Source: Corbicula japonica
Taxonomy: Eukaryota; Mollusca; Bivalvia; Venerida; Cyrenidae
Direction of reading: 5' to 3'
Length of the DNA stretch: 64,000 nt
NCBI GenBank assembly: GCA_038501625.1
Contig: JAZAYU010000009.1
Span: 6,748,396-6,812,395, forward strand
The position numbers and the translations under genes were made by a program. A model generated the notes under the pieces. It searched no databases. It was not told the DNA's origin and saw only the letters and a list, made by a program, of their open reading frames with translations. This document shows, in pieces, positions 1 to 10,800 of the stretch (position 1 is the stretch's first letter; each line of letters begins with the position of its first letter).

Positions 1-1428
1 AACCTAGATAGAAATTGTATTTGGCAAAAACGTATTAATGAAAATCTAAGTACAAAAATGATAAAAGCAATTAAGTAAATACATGAAGTTGTAAAAGCGC
101 GCGTAAGATATAAAAGTAATTCTGAAATGTTCAGCTTGTATAAGGGATTGAAACAAGGGGATCCGATTTCAAGTCTTATATTTTTATTTTTCCTCAATGA
201 TATTTTGCCAAGTATAAACTCAAATGTTGAAGGTATATTTACAATAGATGATATTAAATTATTTATACTTATGTTCGCATGCGATGCCGTACTATTCGCT
301 AACACACCGGGAGCATTACAATCTATGTTATATAATTTAGAGAGATATTACAATACCTGGAATCTCAAGATTAATACAAAAAGATCGAAGGTTATGATTT
401 TTTAAAGAGGAAGACACACAACTTATGATTTTTTATCTTAATAATTCCAAACTTGAAATTGTATCTGACTTTAAATATCCTGGGGTTACATTTTACAAAA
501 ATAAAAAGTGGCAACGAACTCAAAAACATATAGCTAATAATTCATTATTCGCGTTACATAAACTCTTTACTGTCTTTAACCAGATTGATTTACAAACGTT
601 ACAAAAATGCAAACTTTTTGGTTCGCTACTAGGCTCAAAATTAAATTACGGAGCCGCGGTTTGGGGAAACCATGGGGCAACATATATTGAAGTGATTCAC
701 ACTAAATTTTGTAGAAAATTTTTAGGGGTAAGAAAATCAACAAATTCTAGATGCGCTCTACGGAGAACTAGGCCGCTATCCAATGCATATTACAAGAAAA
801 ACTTTAATGGTCAAATATTGGATAAAAATATTAACAATGGACGAAAATATAGAATTTATAAAACCATAGAACAAGATGCAATAAATAATGATACATATAA
901 TGGTGAATAAATAATTCAAAAAGATTAGAATCGTATTGCATGTTTAAACATAACTTTACATTCGAAAAATACCTTGATTGTATAAAAGGAAATAAATACC
1001 GCCTGGCTTAAACAAAATTTAGATTATCGGCACATGATCTGGAAATTGAAAAAAGAAGACATAATAATATACCAAGAGAGACAGAAAATGTAAAAATTGC
1101 AACATGAAACAAATAGAAAGCGAGTATCATTTTTGTTTAGTCTGCCCTAAATACAGAAATTTACGATTAAAATATTCTAAGCCTTATTTTAACAATTGGC
1201 CAAATATTAATAAAATTGAACAACTTATGACCGAGAATTTGAAAACTACATATAATATTGCGAAGTTTATTTTTTCAGCTGTAAAAGAAAGACAAAAATA
1301 TTTTGAAAATTATATTGTTAACATTTAGTTGAACTATGCCTCTCAAATAAATGTCTACCACTAAATATTTATGTGTTTGCTATAAGCACTTTGTGTTTAA
1401 TGCAATAAATGTGATTGTTGTTGTTGTT
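1..1428 (+). mobile_element. Non-LTR retrotransposon (LINE), degenerate, 5' end beyond the window
   Basis: Reverse transcriptase remnant in several frames. The 5' piece carries GLKQGDPISSLIFLFFLNDI (RT motif B region) at about 145-205 and FACDAVLFA where the catalytic F/YADD should be, so one catalytic aspartate is replaced by cysteine. The next frame (425-910) holds the thumb-like region with LNYGAAVWG. A terminal zinc-binding motif of the form CKNC...EYHFCLVCPKY lies at about 1090-1155, usual at the C-terminus of jockey/CR1-type LINEs. The element ends in a (TTG)n tail at 1414-1428. Stops at about 85, 403 and 908 and frame changes show it is dead. Confidence 0.8.
127..1328 (+). pseudogene. 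LINE reverse transcriptase remnant
   Basis: Three open pieces (127-405, 425-910, 1104-1328) together correspond to the C-terminal half of a LINE ORF2: RT palm motifs, thumb, linker and terminal cysteine/histidine knuckle. They are broken by stops and frame changes. The YADD box reads FACD. No host function is expected. Confidence 0.75.
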
Positions 1429-2539
1429 TAAAACCGAACGTGTGTTGCAACATCAAGAGAAACAAATCGTCGAGATAAATGTAATAATTTGAAGGCCTGT
1501 TTGGCAATAAATGTAACACTTTTGAATTAACGACAATAACTCAATGCTGATGACAATAACTCAATCCTGATAACCCACCTGATGATGACTTTGCATATAC
1601 CTACTTAAAATTTCGTTTGTTTTCGAGTTTGCGAGGGTATAGTAATGCAACAGTTTTTTCAAACTTTGATATTAATTTATTCACTGTATCTTTATGTATA
1701 AAAACTACTATTTCTGTAAGGAAGATACATTTACCATTAATACGGACAAAGTTGTTCAGTTACATTCATTGCAGAGTGTTAGGTTTATTTCTAAGGTTAC
1801 CATTTTTGTAGGTTGCTAGAGCTTTAACTTTAGAACGGCTAACCATTTATTTCACATTTTTCCAGCAACCAATATTTGTATTTTTAAGTTGTTTAACATC
1901 CATTAATTGTGAACGAACGCTTCTGTCTTGTAAGTTCAAAGTCTATTTCAAACACTAAGCAACAATTTTGGACCGAGAGAGCACGCGCATCATTTTTCTG
2001 ATATGATTCAAAGAGGCAGCATATGAATCACAAGCGAAAACCAAGGTACTTCGACTGTTTTTAAAATACAAACCTTCTATCAAATAATATTATTATAAAC
2101 TTATATCGATTTTCTTTCAGGACACCAGACTCAACTTGTGCGCTAGTTCATGTATCCAAGGAAACACTTTATTGTGGGTGTAGACAACATGCGCTAAAAG
2201 CTTTATAATACCAAAAACGTCACGTCTGTCAAACTAAATATAATGATGTAAAAAAATATAGTTTCTGATTTAAGATTTTGCTTTAGAAATGGTTAAATAA
2301 AGATGCTTTGAAACAATCGCTTCTAGAAAAACATTTCTTTTTTTCGATTGGTGCCAATTTCCGCTCCTTTTATTCGCACTTTATTTCTAAACTTGTTTGC
2401 CAATCTTAGTTGACTGTTATTTTATACATGCTATTTTGTTCATAAAATCTCTATTTTAGCATAAAGTAAATCAAACATTCAAATTTACAGAAAAACTATT
2501 AACTTAAAAGGTGTTTTATTCTAAAATCATATAGCGCAT
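1429..2539 (+). other. No recognised feature
   Basis: A+T-rich DNA downstream of the LINE tail. A polypyrimidine-AG acceptor-like string occurs near 2110-2121 on the plus strand, but no coding frame follows. Nothing else is supported. Confidence 0.5.
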
Positions 2540-2771
2540 GCATTGAAGGTTCCATGTTCACCGCCATATGCAAACCCTTGTTTGGGATGCTTCGAAAATG
2601 TACTATTTATTAGTGTCAATATTGAGTTGCGCTCAACCCGGGGCTAGGTGTCGTGGGCAGTAATATGCATTTCCATAACTGCTCAAGAACAGGCTCAATC
2701 AAACCGAACCTGCAATATTTTTATATGTGTCGTGTTCGGTGGCTTTCAAAGTTCCCTTTTCATATATTTTA
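2540..2771 (+). repeat. Dispersed repeat family A, copy 1
   Basis: Contains the family landmarks TTGAAGGTTCCATGTTCACC, GAGTTGCGCTCAACCCGGG, the hairpin GGGCAGTAATATGCAT..., GGCTCAATCAAACCGAACC and TCAAAGTTCCCTTTTCAT in the same order and spacing as at 30228 and 51158. The first part of the family is missing here. Confidence 0.85.
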
Positions 2772-3341
2772 CAGTAAACTTAAATAACTCATTGTATAAG
2801 GATGCTTTATTTCCAAAACACATTTTAGTATTATGAAAATGTACGTAAAATACCTTGTAAAAATATATGGATTTTGTAGACAAAGACAAATATAACAATC
2901 AATACTAAATGCATTTGTTATGTTCGGTTAAGAGGAAAATAACGTTTTTTTATTACTTTTAAAGTTTTTATTGCGTCTGGCATATAACTTATTTAAATGA
3001 ATAAATCTTAACAAAATTGTTTTACTATTTTGTAAATTTACTTGTTTAACATCGCTATAAACCGCCCAGTTACTATGTTTAAATTGTGAAAGCTCTTAAT
3101 TCGGAAACTGTCAGGTCATGTTTAAGGCCATCACTTTAACTTCCTTGATGCTCAATACTCTTAAATCTATTTTACTTACTATGTGTTCGTTTAAACTTCA
3201 TTAACGTTTTAAAGGAAACAATTAGTTTCGTCATTTTGATCGAGTTATTAGATATTTGTTGAAAATGTTTGTAACGTTTAAAAGGAAAAAATATTTTCAC
3301 GGAATAATTTGTTTGGCATTATCTCGCTCTAACTGCTACAC

Positions 3342-3411
3342 TTTCATTATTTCATTGAGATGCGATATGTCACTCTGGTTGCGATCTCTCTCGTAATCAC
3401 AAGACTTCAGC
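3342..3411 (-). CDS. Possible next exon of the cyclase gene (weak)
   Basis: 70 nt open frame after acceptor ataacacag, with a weak donor AAA|gtgtag. Its start phase (1 nt) would complete the split codon of the transmembrane exon to Arg. The peptide LKSCDYERDRNQSDISHLNE is charged and cytoplasmic-looking but does not resemble the usual juxtamembrane sequence of the family. A phase match happens one time in three by chance, and the pyrimidine tract is poor. Confidence 0.2.
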
Positions 3412-3852
3412 CTGTGTTATTACAGAGGCTTAAGTTACTTCTTGAAATGCGGTTGCCTGATTCATATTCGTAATTACGACGTTCCAATGTAACAAAGCTC
3501 ACAGCTACAGTTTTAATTTAATGCTCAAATTAAATTACATTAATATTTTATTATTTTTAGTTGCTGTGTCAAAGTCGTAATGGCGTATTTTAACGTGAAG
3601 GGATTATTTTCAATTCTTAAGAAATGATTCGATTGGACCATAAGTACTAAACTTCGTTTCAACATATTATTTATAAACTATACATATGAAAAAAAAACCA
3701 AACAAAGGATTATTAAATAAAATCTTTGGAAGCCCTGGAGGGACATTTTAAACTAATAGTTACTATTTATAACGAAAAGGAATATTTCTAAATAAAAAAT
3801 AGTACTAATTCTAAACTGATATTTTAAATTAAATATAAAGAAGATTCATGAC

Positions 3853-3907
<55 letters not shown>

Positions 3908-3921
3908 TAATAATAATAATA
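3853..3921 (+). repeat. (AAT)n microsatellite
   Basis: About 23 units of AAT with one AAC interruption. Confidence 0.95.
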
Positions 3922-4528
3922 AATCAAACAATTTCAATCATTTTCATTTTTGTATGTATTTATTTAAACAATAATACAAATAAAATACAACATAATCGCA
4001 TGCGGCAAATTATGATATTATATTATTTAATTCTGAGATAATAATTAAATATACAAGACTGTTTCTTACATAAAACATATCCGGTAAAGTCTTGGAATTA
4101 AAAAAAAATATTTTTGGGTTATCTGCAATATATTTTAAATCTACTAAGGTAAAGAATGACAGGAAATGATTGCTACCATACTGCTGGGAAATACATTTAG
4201 TATTAGCAAGTTCTAATATTTTCAGAATCTGTTAAGATGATAAAACAAAATTTTAGGATATGAGACTTTAATTTTTAAGATTTAAAATTTTAAAATAAAT
4301 TTTGAGATTTTACATTTTAAATTATTTATTAAAGATTTAAATATGAATATAAAAGATTTCAGTTAAGAATGTTACGATTAACATGTGCATACGGACCTTC
4401 AAACAAGGATGCCGACTGCCGTTTAAAACAAGATATACGTGTTGCGATAAAAAGCGATACTTAAGTGAACGGAATAAATACGCAAAATTTTAAATGATAA
4501 AATGTCAAAAAACGACTGGTGACATTAC

Positions 4529-4680
4529 CAGGTCCCAAGGTTATAAAGCTGAGATTAGAAACCAGTCTCAGATCTCAAGGATCTGATTGGCTGATATGGC
4601 GACTGGTCGCCATTTCAGCCAACCAGATGCTTGAGATTTGAGACTGGTTTCCATGCTCAGCTTTATAACCTTCAGGCCAG
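4529..4680 (+). repeat. Palindromic MITE family B, copy 1
   Basis: The arms AAGGTTATAAAGCTGAG and CTCAGCTTTATAACCTT are exact reverse complements. The inner arms (GACTGG, GCATCT/GGATCT, ATTGGCTG) also pair and meet at GGCGACTGGTCGCC. It lies in a probable intron of the cyclase gene, 97 bp beyond the last recognised exon. There is no coding capacity. Confidence 0.85.
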
Positions 4681-4776
4681 ATTGAGCCTCGCTTGATTGT
4701 GGACAATGAAGCCGAAAGCGGAATGGCTTTACTGTGTATTGTTTTCAGACATATGGTCAGATTAATCCAAAATTAC

Positions 4777-4855
4777 CTGTAGACAAGGAAACCGATAATA
4801 GATATGACGAGAATGAGCCCGCCTGCCACACCACCCAGGATCTCTTCTGTGTAAG
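4777..4855 (-). CDS. Receptor guanylate cyclase exon h (transmembrane helix)
   Basis: 79 nt (2 + 25 codons + 2). Acceptor gtatttacag, donor TCTACAG|gtaatt. Joined to exon g it reads PAK-TYTEEILGGVAGGL followed by ILVISIIGFLVY and a split R. This is one hydrophobic span of about 20 residues preceded by acidic EE and followed by a basic residue, as in single-pass receptor cyclases. The next exon should carry the juxtamembrane and kinase-homology domain. Confidence 0.85.
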
Positions 4856-7800
4856 CTGTAAATACATTTTTAGCATATACATAGAAATAACAAACGATTT
4901 ATATAGCAAAAATGACACATTCTAATCCTATGCTGAGTGTTAAACAATCAGAAAACAATTCTTGTATTATTTTCCCACGTATAGGACTTAATAATCTTTA
5001 TCACACTAATAAGGCGAAAATCTTTTTGTATTGCGACTAAAACATTGTAGACTATTGATTAACAATTTAAAAGAAACGAGCCGATGAATGTTGCGTTGGT
5101 AATAAGGTAAAGTAAACTCAATATTTCATTGAGAAAAAATATTTTTCTAAAAAAAAGTTGTATCTCTTCAGAGGAGGCTAATTGTTCTTTCTAAACGATA
5201 CAAACATTAAATCAAGAATAACTGAAATAAAAGCAAAAACGGCTACCGTATTACAGGAAGTCGATAACAACTGCACTCGTATACTGTATCATCGGTGTCT
5301 TTCTTAAACTTCATAAGTTTAGAAAAAAATAGTTTCAGAAAATAAACTTCAGATAGACAGCTCATTTTCTATAAGACTTATAAATCATGATCAAACTTGA
5401 CAAATTAAAGTTCAATCTGATTAACGACGATAACGTTTTTCCCTAAGAAACAAATGTTAACTTTCCAATCAGCCGTTTATAATAGGCTAATTACTTGTAA
5501 ATAGTCTACCGGATGTTCATACTAAGACAATGGCTGACACTAAACAGTCCCAATTTTTTGGCCTTTTGAGGGCATTAAATGGCTAGTATGGCCTTAAAGG
5601 AACATGCTTAGTAAATGACATGCTTTTACTGACACACTGATAGCAAATATGTTTGAAAATACAATATTGGAAAAAGAACCTAGTTTTAGGATGGCACAGT
5701 TTAAAAGTTCACAAGAAGTGAAAACAACAACAACAACAACAAAACAAACCAACAGTTTCAAGATGTCAAATCTCTATTAATTGATACTTTTATTCTTGAA
5801 ATGGACAATAGAGACACTGAGCTTCAAAAGCATGTAAGTCAGATCTTTATCAAATGGTACCAGCGATGATTGCCAGCCTTTTGAAACATGTCAGGTGTAC
5901 TATAGTTTATATAGGGAAGTCTATTTACAAATAATAGCTTATAATGTGAAGTAACTAATGAAAAACGTCTCACTTTTTGCAGGAATACACCTTTGCCCCC
6001 TAAAACCGCACGGAGGTTCGTCGACAGGAGGTGAGCCTTTGTACCAGTCAATATGGCCGTCGTTGTAGAAGTGAAACGCCTGAAAGCATATGAGATCTTC
6101 CATTGCATTACTTGAATCTTTCGAAATGACAAATTGGGGATCAATCTTAGATATACAATGTTTTAAGTTTTTGGAAATTTTTGATCTGCCTAACTACAAA
6201 ACAAACTCCCTCGTAACCAAAAATAACTCGTTCTAAGTATGTGTCGGACTTTTAGGGTTAATGAAAATATATCAAATAAATATACTGAACAAAAATAAAA
6301 AAAAACTTATAAGTTTTTAAATTCAAAAATTGTATTCACCTGTGCTATCTTTCATTTAATTTGTGGTATTTGCACTTATTTTGACATTTGATAAAGCGGG
6401 AAGATGTTGTTTTTTTCGCAGAGATCAAAATTATCTCCTTTATCGTTAATAATGATGAGATAGATAATGTTTAACAAAACAGTCTTAAACAAATTATTTG
6501 GCTGTCAAATGTAAAGAAGGCAAAAACACAATCGTTTTAGCTCACGAATGAAAAGAAATACGATATAGTTACTTAAAAATTCGTTTTTTGCAATTACCTC
6601 CCTTTTGATGAAAGAAAGAACGAAATCTAACCATTGATTTTTCACAACCGCTTTTTTTCTTTTTTCTTTTTCTTATAAAGATAGATACTGAACTAACAAC
6701 TTTCAAGGTAAACATATTGGTGAGCATTTCCTCCAGATATCTGGATTCATTGGCATCATTAATGTATAGGAGTTTCTATGTTATTTTGGCTCAGTATATT
6801 TCGTTATCCGCTAAAAATGTGTATTTGTATTCAATTCAACAATGCAAAATGATTTGCCGGAGAACGTTCAATATTTTATACTTCAGCAGAATGATAGCAA
6901 TATTGCTCAGAAAACTATAATCTGATCACCCTCAATATCTCTTCATGAGACACGTTTCGAGATTGTCTGTCTCGTTGAAGATATGTTTCAAGATTTTTAT
7001 TAATCGAAAGTGTCTCTAAATGATAACACGTTTCTATCATTGACTTGCAAGTGTCCTTCTAGCTTTAAATGGTTATTAAACTTTAAACTGTCAACCCACT
7101 TACCGGCAAAGCTGTTAAGTTTTCACTCAGTAAGAAAACACCAACCGGGTACATGCCGTATTCTTCCTTTGGGTTTTCTTTAAGAGCGCCACGGGCAATC
7201 AGTGAATAGTTACCCTCCGAGTCTCCATGCTGGTTGATACGTAAAGTAAAGCCCATTGCACCTGTAAGAAGAAATATGCATATAAAAAACAACAACTCCT
7301 TTTCACTCAGCCAAAAGTTTGTAGGAGAACAAGTAATTTTTGTTATAACCACATTTAAATAAACACAGTCACAAACAAAAGTCTAAGGTTGGAACGTTAA
7401 ATTGAGACACCTACAAATGCCGCTGAAGGTTTACAACATGTTCTAGAATGTACCATCTGTTTACTAGGCTTACTTAGTTGTTCTCTGAAGAAAATATACA
7501 AAAAATAAAATTTCTGAACCCCTTTCTACATACACAGACAGATTACAGTAATGCTGTGTAATGGGGATGCTATAATACAGAGGATACAGGTAGCGTTGTA
7601 GGATAAGACGTTAGGTCTTAAGACCTATCGTAGTCCACAGCACGCAGATCTTTAAGGCCCGGTCACACAGCGATTTACGGCTTAATCACGGCAAAAAACC
7701 GTCAAAAAGTGGTCTCCCGTGAAGCAGACAATGTTGTTCGCCTTGGTGTCGAGTTTAAGACGAGCTAAAGTCGATTTATGGACGTGGCAGGACGCGGGGA

Positions 7801-10800
7801 GAATTCGAAACGGCGTCGGACGCGGCAAAAAGTTTTGAACTGCTCAAAATTTTAGCCCGCGGACAACCACGGGCGACACACGTGGTAAAGACGTGCAACA
7901 CACGTGAAACACACGTGATAATCCGTGTTCCGGCAGTGATTAAAACTTGGGGAGACGCAGTGAGACGCGAAAGTTTAGCGGTCTGTCACTGGCAGAGCAC
8001 GGTCATCGGACGGGTGTTACGCGTTGGTATCATGGGAAATAGCGTGTGTTTTGCGGCTTATCACTGACAAGTGGATATTTCAGCGTACATAGCACTACCT
8101 AAGCCCGTTTAAACGACGTCTGGAACAAGTGCTAAATACGATTGTTCACTGCCTAATCACTTCTGTATCACTTCTGATTTGCGGCATATAAATACCGCAA
8201 TTTTCTGAGACCTCAGCACTTGCAGTCTAGATGTCAAGGGGTGAAAATGAACCCTCAACGTCGTGATGCCCTCATCTTTATGCTTCAGCACCAACAGAAC
8301 CAACTGATACAGGCCCAACATATCCTTGCTGAGAGAAGAAGAAGAAGGAGGATGAGGAGGAGGAGGGTGGTACGGAACATCTGGGTGCGTGACTGGATTG
8401 CGAGGAGACCTCAGCTGGGGCTTTACGACCGTCTTGTGGTCGAGTTGCGTAACGAAGATCCAAGAGCCTTTCAGAACTTTATGAGGATGCCTCCTGCGAT
8501 GTACGATGAAATTGTGCAGAGACTGACACCAGCCCTTACCAAAGAGACCTCCAACTGGAGAGCACCCCTTGCACCAGGACTCAAGGTTGCTATGACCCTG
8601 CGGCACCTTGCTTCTGGCTCCAAGTACCGTGAGATGCAATATGCCTGGAGGGTCCCCAACAACACCATAAGTCTGGTGGTGCGTGAAGTCTGTGAGGCCA
8701 TCGTCCACGAGTATGCTCATGAGATGCTCTCGCCGCCAGACAGTGAGGCCCAGTGGCGCCAGTTAGCTGATGATTGGTACCACAGATGGAATTTTCCGCA
8801 TGTGATTGGGGCTATAGATGGGAAGCATATTGCGTGTAAAGCTCCTGCCAACACTGGGTCCGACTACTTCAACTATAAAGGCTTCTTCAGTGTTATCCTC
8901 CTAGCAGTTGTGTCTTCTGACTACAAGTTCCTGTGGATAGACGTAAGCGGCAAGGGGTCCTCCTCTGATGCCCACATCTACAATGAAAGTGAGTTCAAGG
9001 AGGGTCTGCAGAACAATGACATCGCAGGCTTCCCAGAGCCAGATCCTCTGCCAGGTGACACACAGGATGTACCTTACTTCCTGGTAGGTGACGATGCGTT
9101 CGGACTACGGACCTACACGCTTTTTTTCCCACGTTTAAACACGCGCGAACCTATTTTTAACCTTACACGTGGCTGGAAGTGGTAAGCCGTGCTTAGGCAG
9201 TGTTTCAGCAGTGGAACAGCCGCTGACAGCCAGACCACGTTCAAAGCACGGCCAAGCCAAAATTTACCAAAAATTACCACTTACGACCACGTCCACTACA
9301 TTTTCATGACTTTTTGTAAGTGATTTAGACGCGGAGTTCTGTGTGACCGGGCCTTTAGAAGGATTATCATTTAATATACAGTACGTGATAAGTTAACTTT
9401 TATCCGTCCTTTGAAACTTAACATATGTACTAATTAAAAAAAAAGAAATAACTATTTACCAAATCAAGCAATCATTAAAACCTGTGGCTACCGAGTAACG
9501 GTTTAAGGCTAAATCCGAGTATTTGCGCTAAAATTTGATAATAAGGTGATATCAAGTACCGATATCCCGGTCCCCATTGTTGAGCTGTTCTATCTTTTAA
9601 ATATCTAACGTTAATAGCTGTTCTAGATCACGCAAACAGTTTTTGAAATATTGAACGTGGACCGTCAGCGTGCATAATGGCAATATCTGTGACAAATTAA
9701 ATGTCATCGTTTTTGTAATAAATTTTAGCATTAACATTGTTAATGGAGGATTTGGACCTAAAAAGGATTCACGAGTATAATCACTTGACTTTAGCTCTTA
9801 CAGATATTTTTTCGGTAAAGCTCAAAAGCATTTGTTTATAATACTACTTTTCAACACTCCTGTAAGTAATGTACGTCTCTGGGGACCATATTGAAGCTTT
9901 CGTGACCACCACAATAATTAGATACCGGCTCAGCGTAGATTTGTAAGTTTTAAAGTACATGATTTACATTAGAGGTTACACGTGGACCTATTTACTGATA
10001 ATAGCGTCTTATGGCATTGTCTAGCAAGGCAGAAGAGAACAAAAGCAGCATTGCACACTTACTTTTGTATGTCATTTCTTTCATCATGTTGGCGATTAAC
10101 GTGCCATTCTTGTAGTCTAAACCCGCTTCCAAGCACTCGTGAACGATTCTTGCATACAGCCATACTGCGTCATACAGATAAGCTGCCTCAGGCTTAAGCT
10201 ACAAGTACAGAAGATAAAGACAATGATGTAATAATGATATCTGATCATAAAGTTTTATATACTTTGTTGATAGAGTGTATGAGGATATAATACAAGGCCA
10301 TGTTACCCGACCGCGAATGACACCGTTTTTTCCATAACATTTAAAGTAATAATCATTTGGTGAACATATTAACAATACGATGGGCAGATTGTCCAATCAT
10401 ATTTAATGGAGTTTCTTGTCAGTATAATAAATTTGTGTTTTCTTATAAGAAAACTTTCTAAAACGATCCTGAGAGCCTTGTACATACGGCTTGTTCATTA
10501 AGCTACACTTTGCCATTGTGTGATAACCGCCCCGCAGAGAAATATATGAAAAGAGACTTAAATGTGAATATCGGTTAATTGCGGGGAATATTGAAATGAT
10601 ATTGCCTCTAGCTGGGAGCGAACCCGCACCGTCACGGCGACAGCGCCTAGCCCTGCAATTCCTGCGACGCAACCAATTGAGCAAATCGGGACAACCCCCA
10701 AAAAAGGTTGATCGGATAGCCCTGATATACGTAACAATCACTGCATGACATCGGTAACGGGTTATTTTTACTGATAACAGTACTGACTATATGTACGGGG

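Larger units (their letters stand above)
2772..4528. other. A+T-rich DNA downstream (3' side) of the cyclase transmembrane exon
   Basis: Holds an (AAT)n microsatellite (3853-3921) and the weak exon candidate at 3342-3411. The kinase-homology domain was looked for on the minus strand and not recognised. Confidence 0.5.

Noticed and set aside
5839..6144. 101-codon minus-strand frame over cyclase exon g
   Set aside because: Wrong frame; the spliced exon 6079-5974 in another frame carries the family motif.
8157..8720. 187-codon minus-strand frame and smaller minus frames over the Harbinger transposase
   Set aside because: Antisense shadows of the transposase frame.
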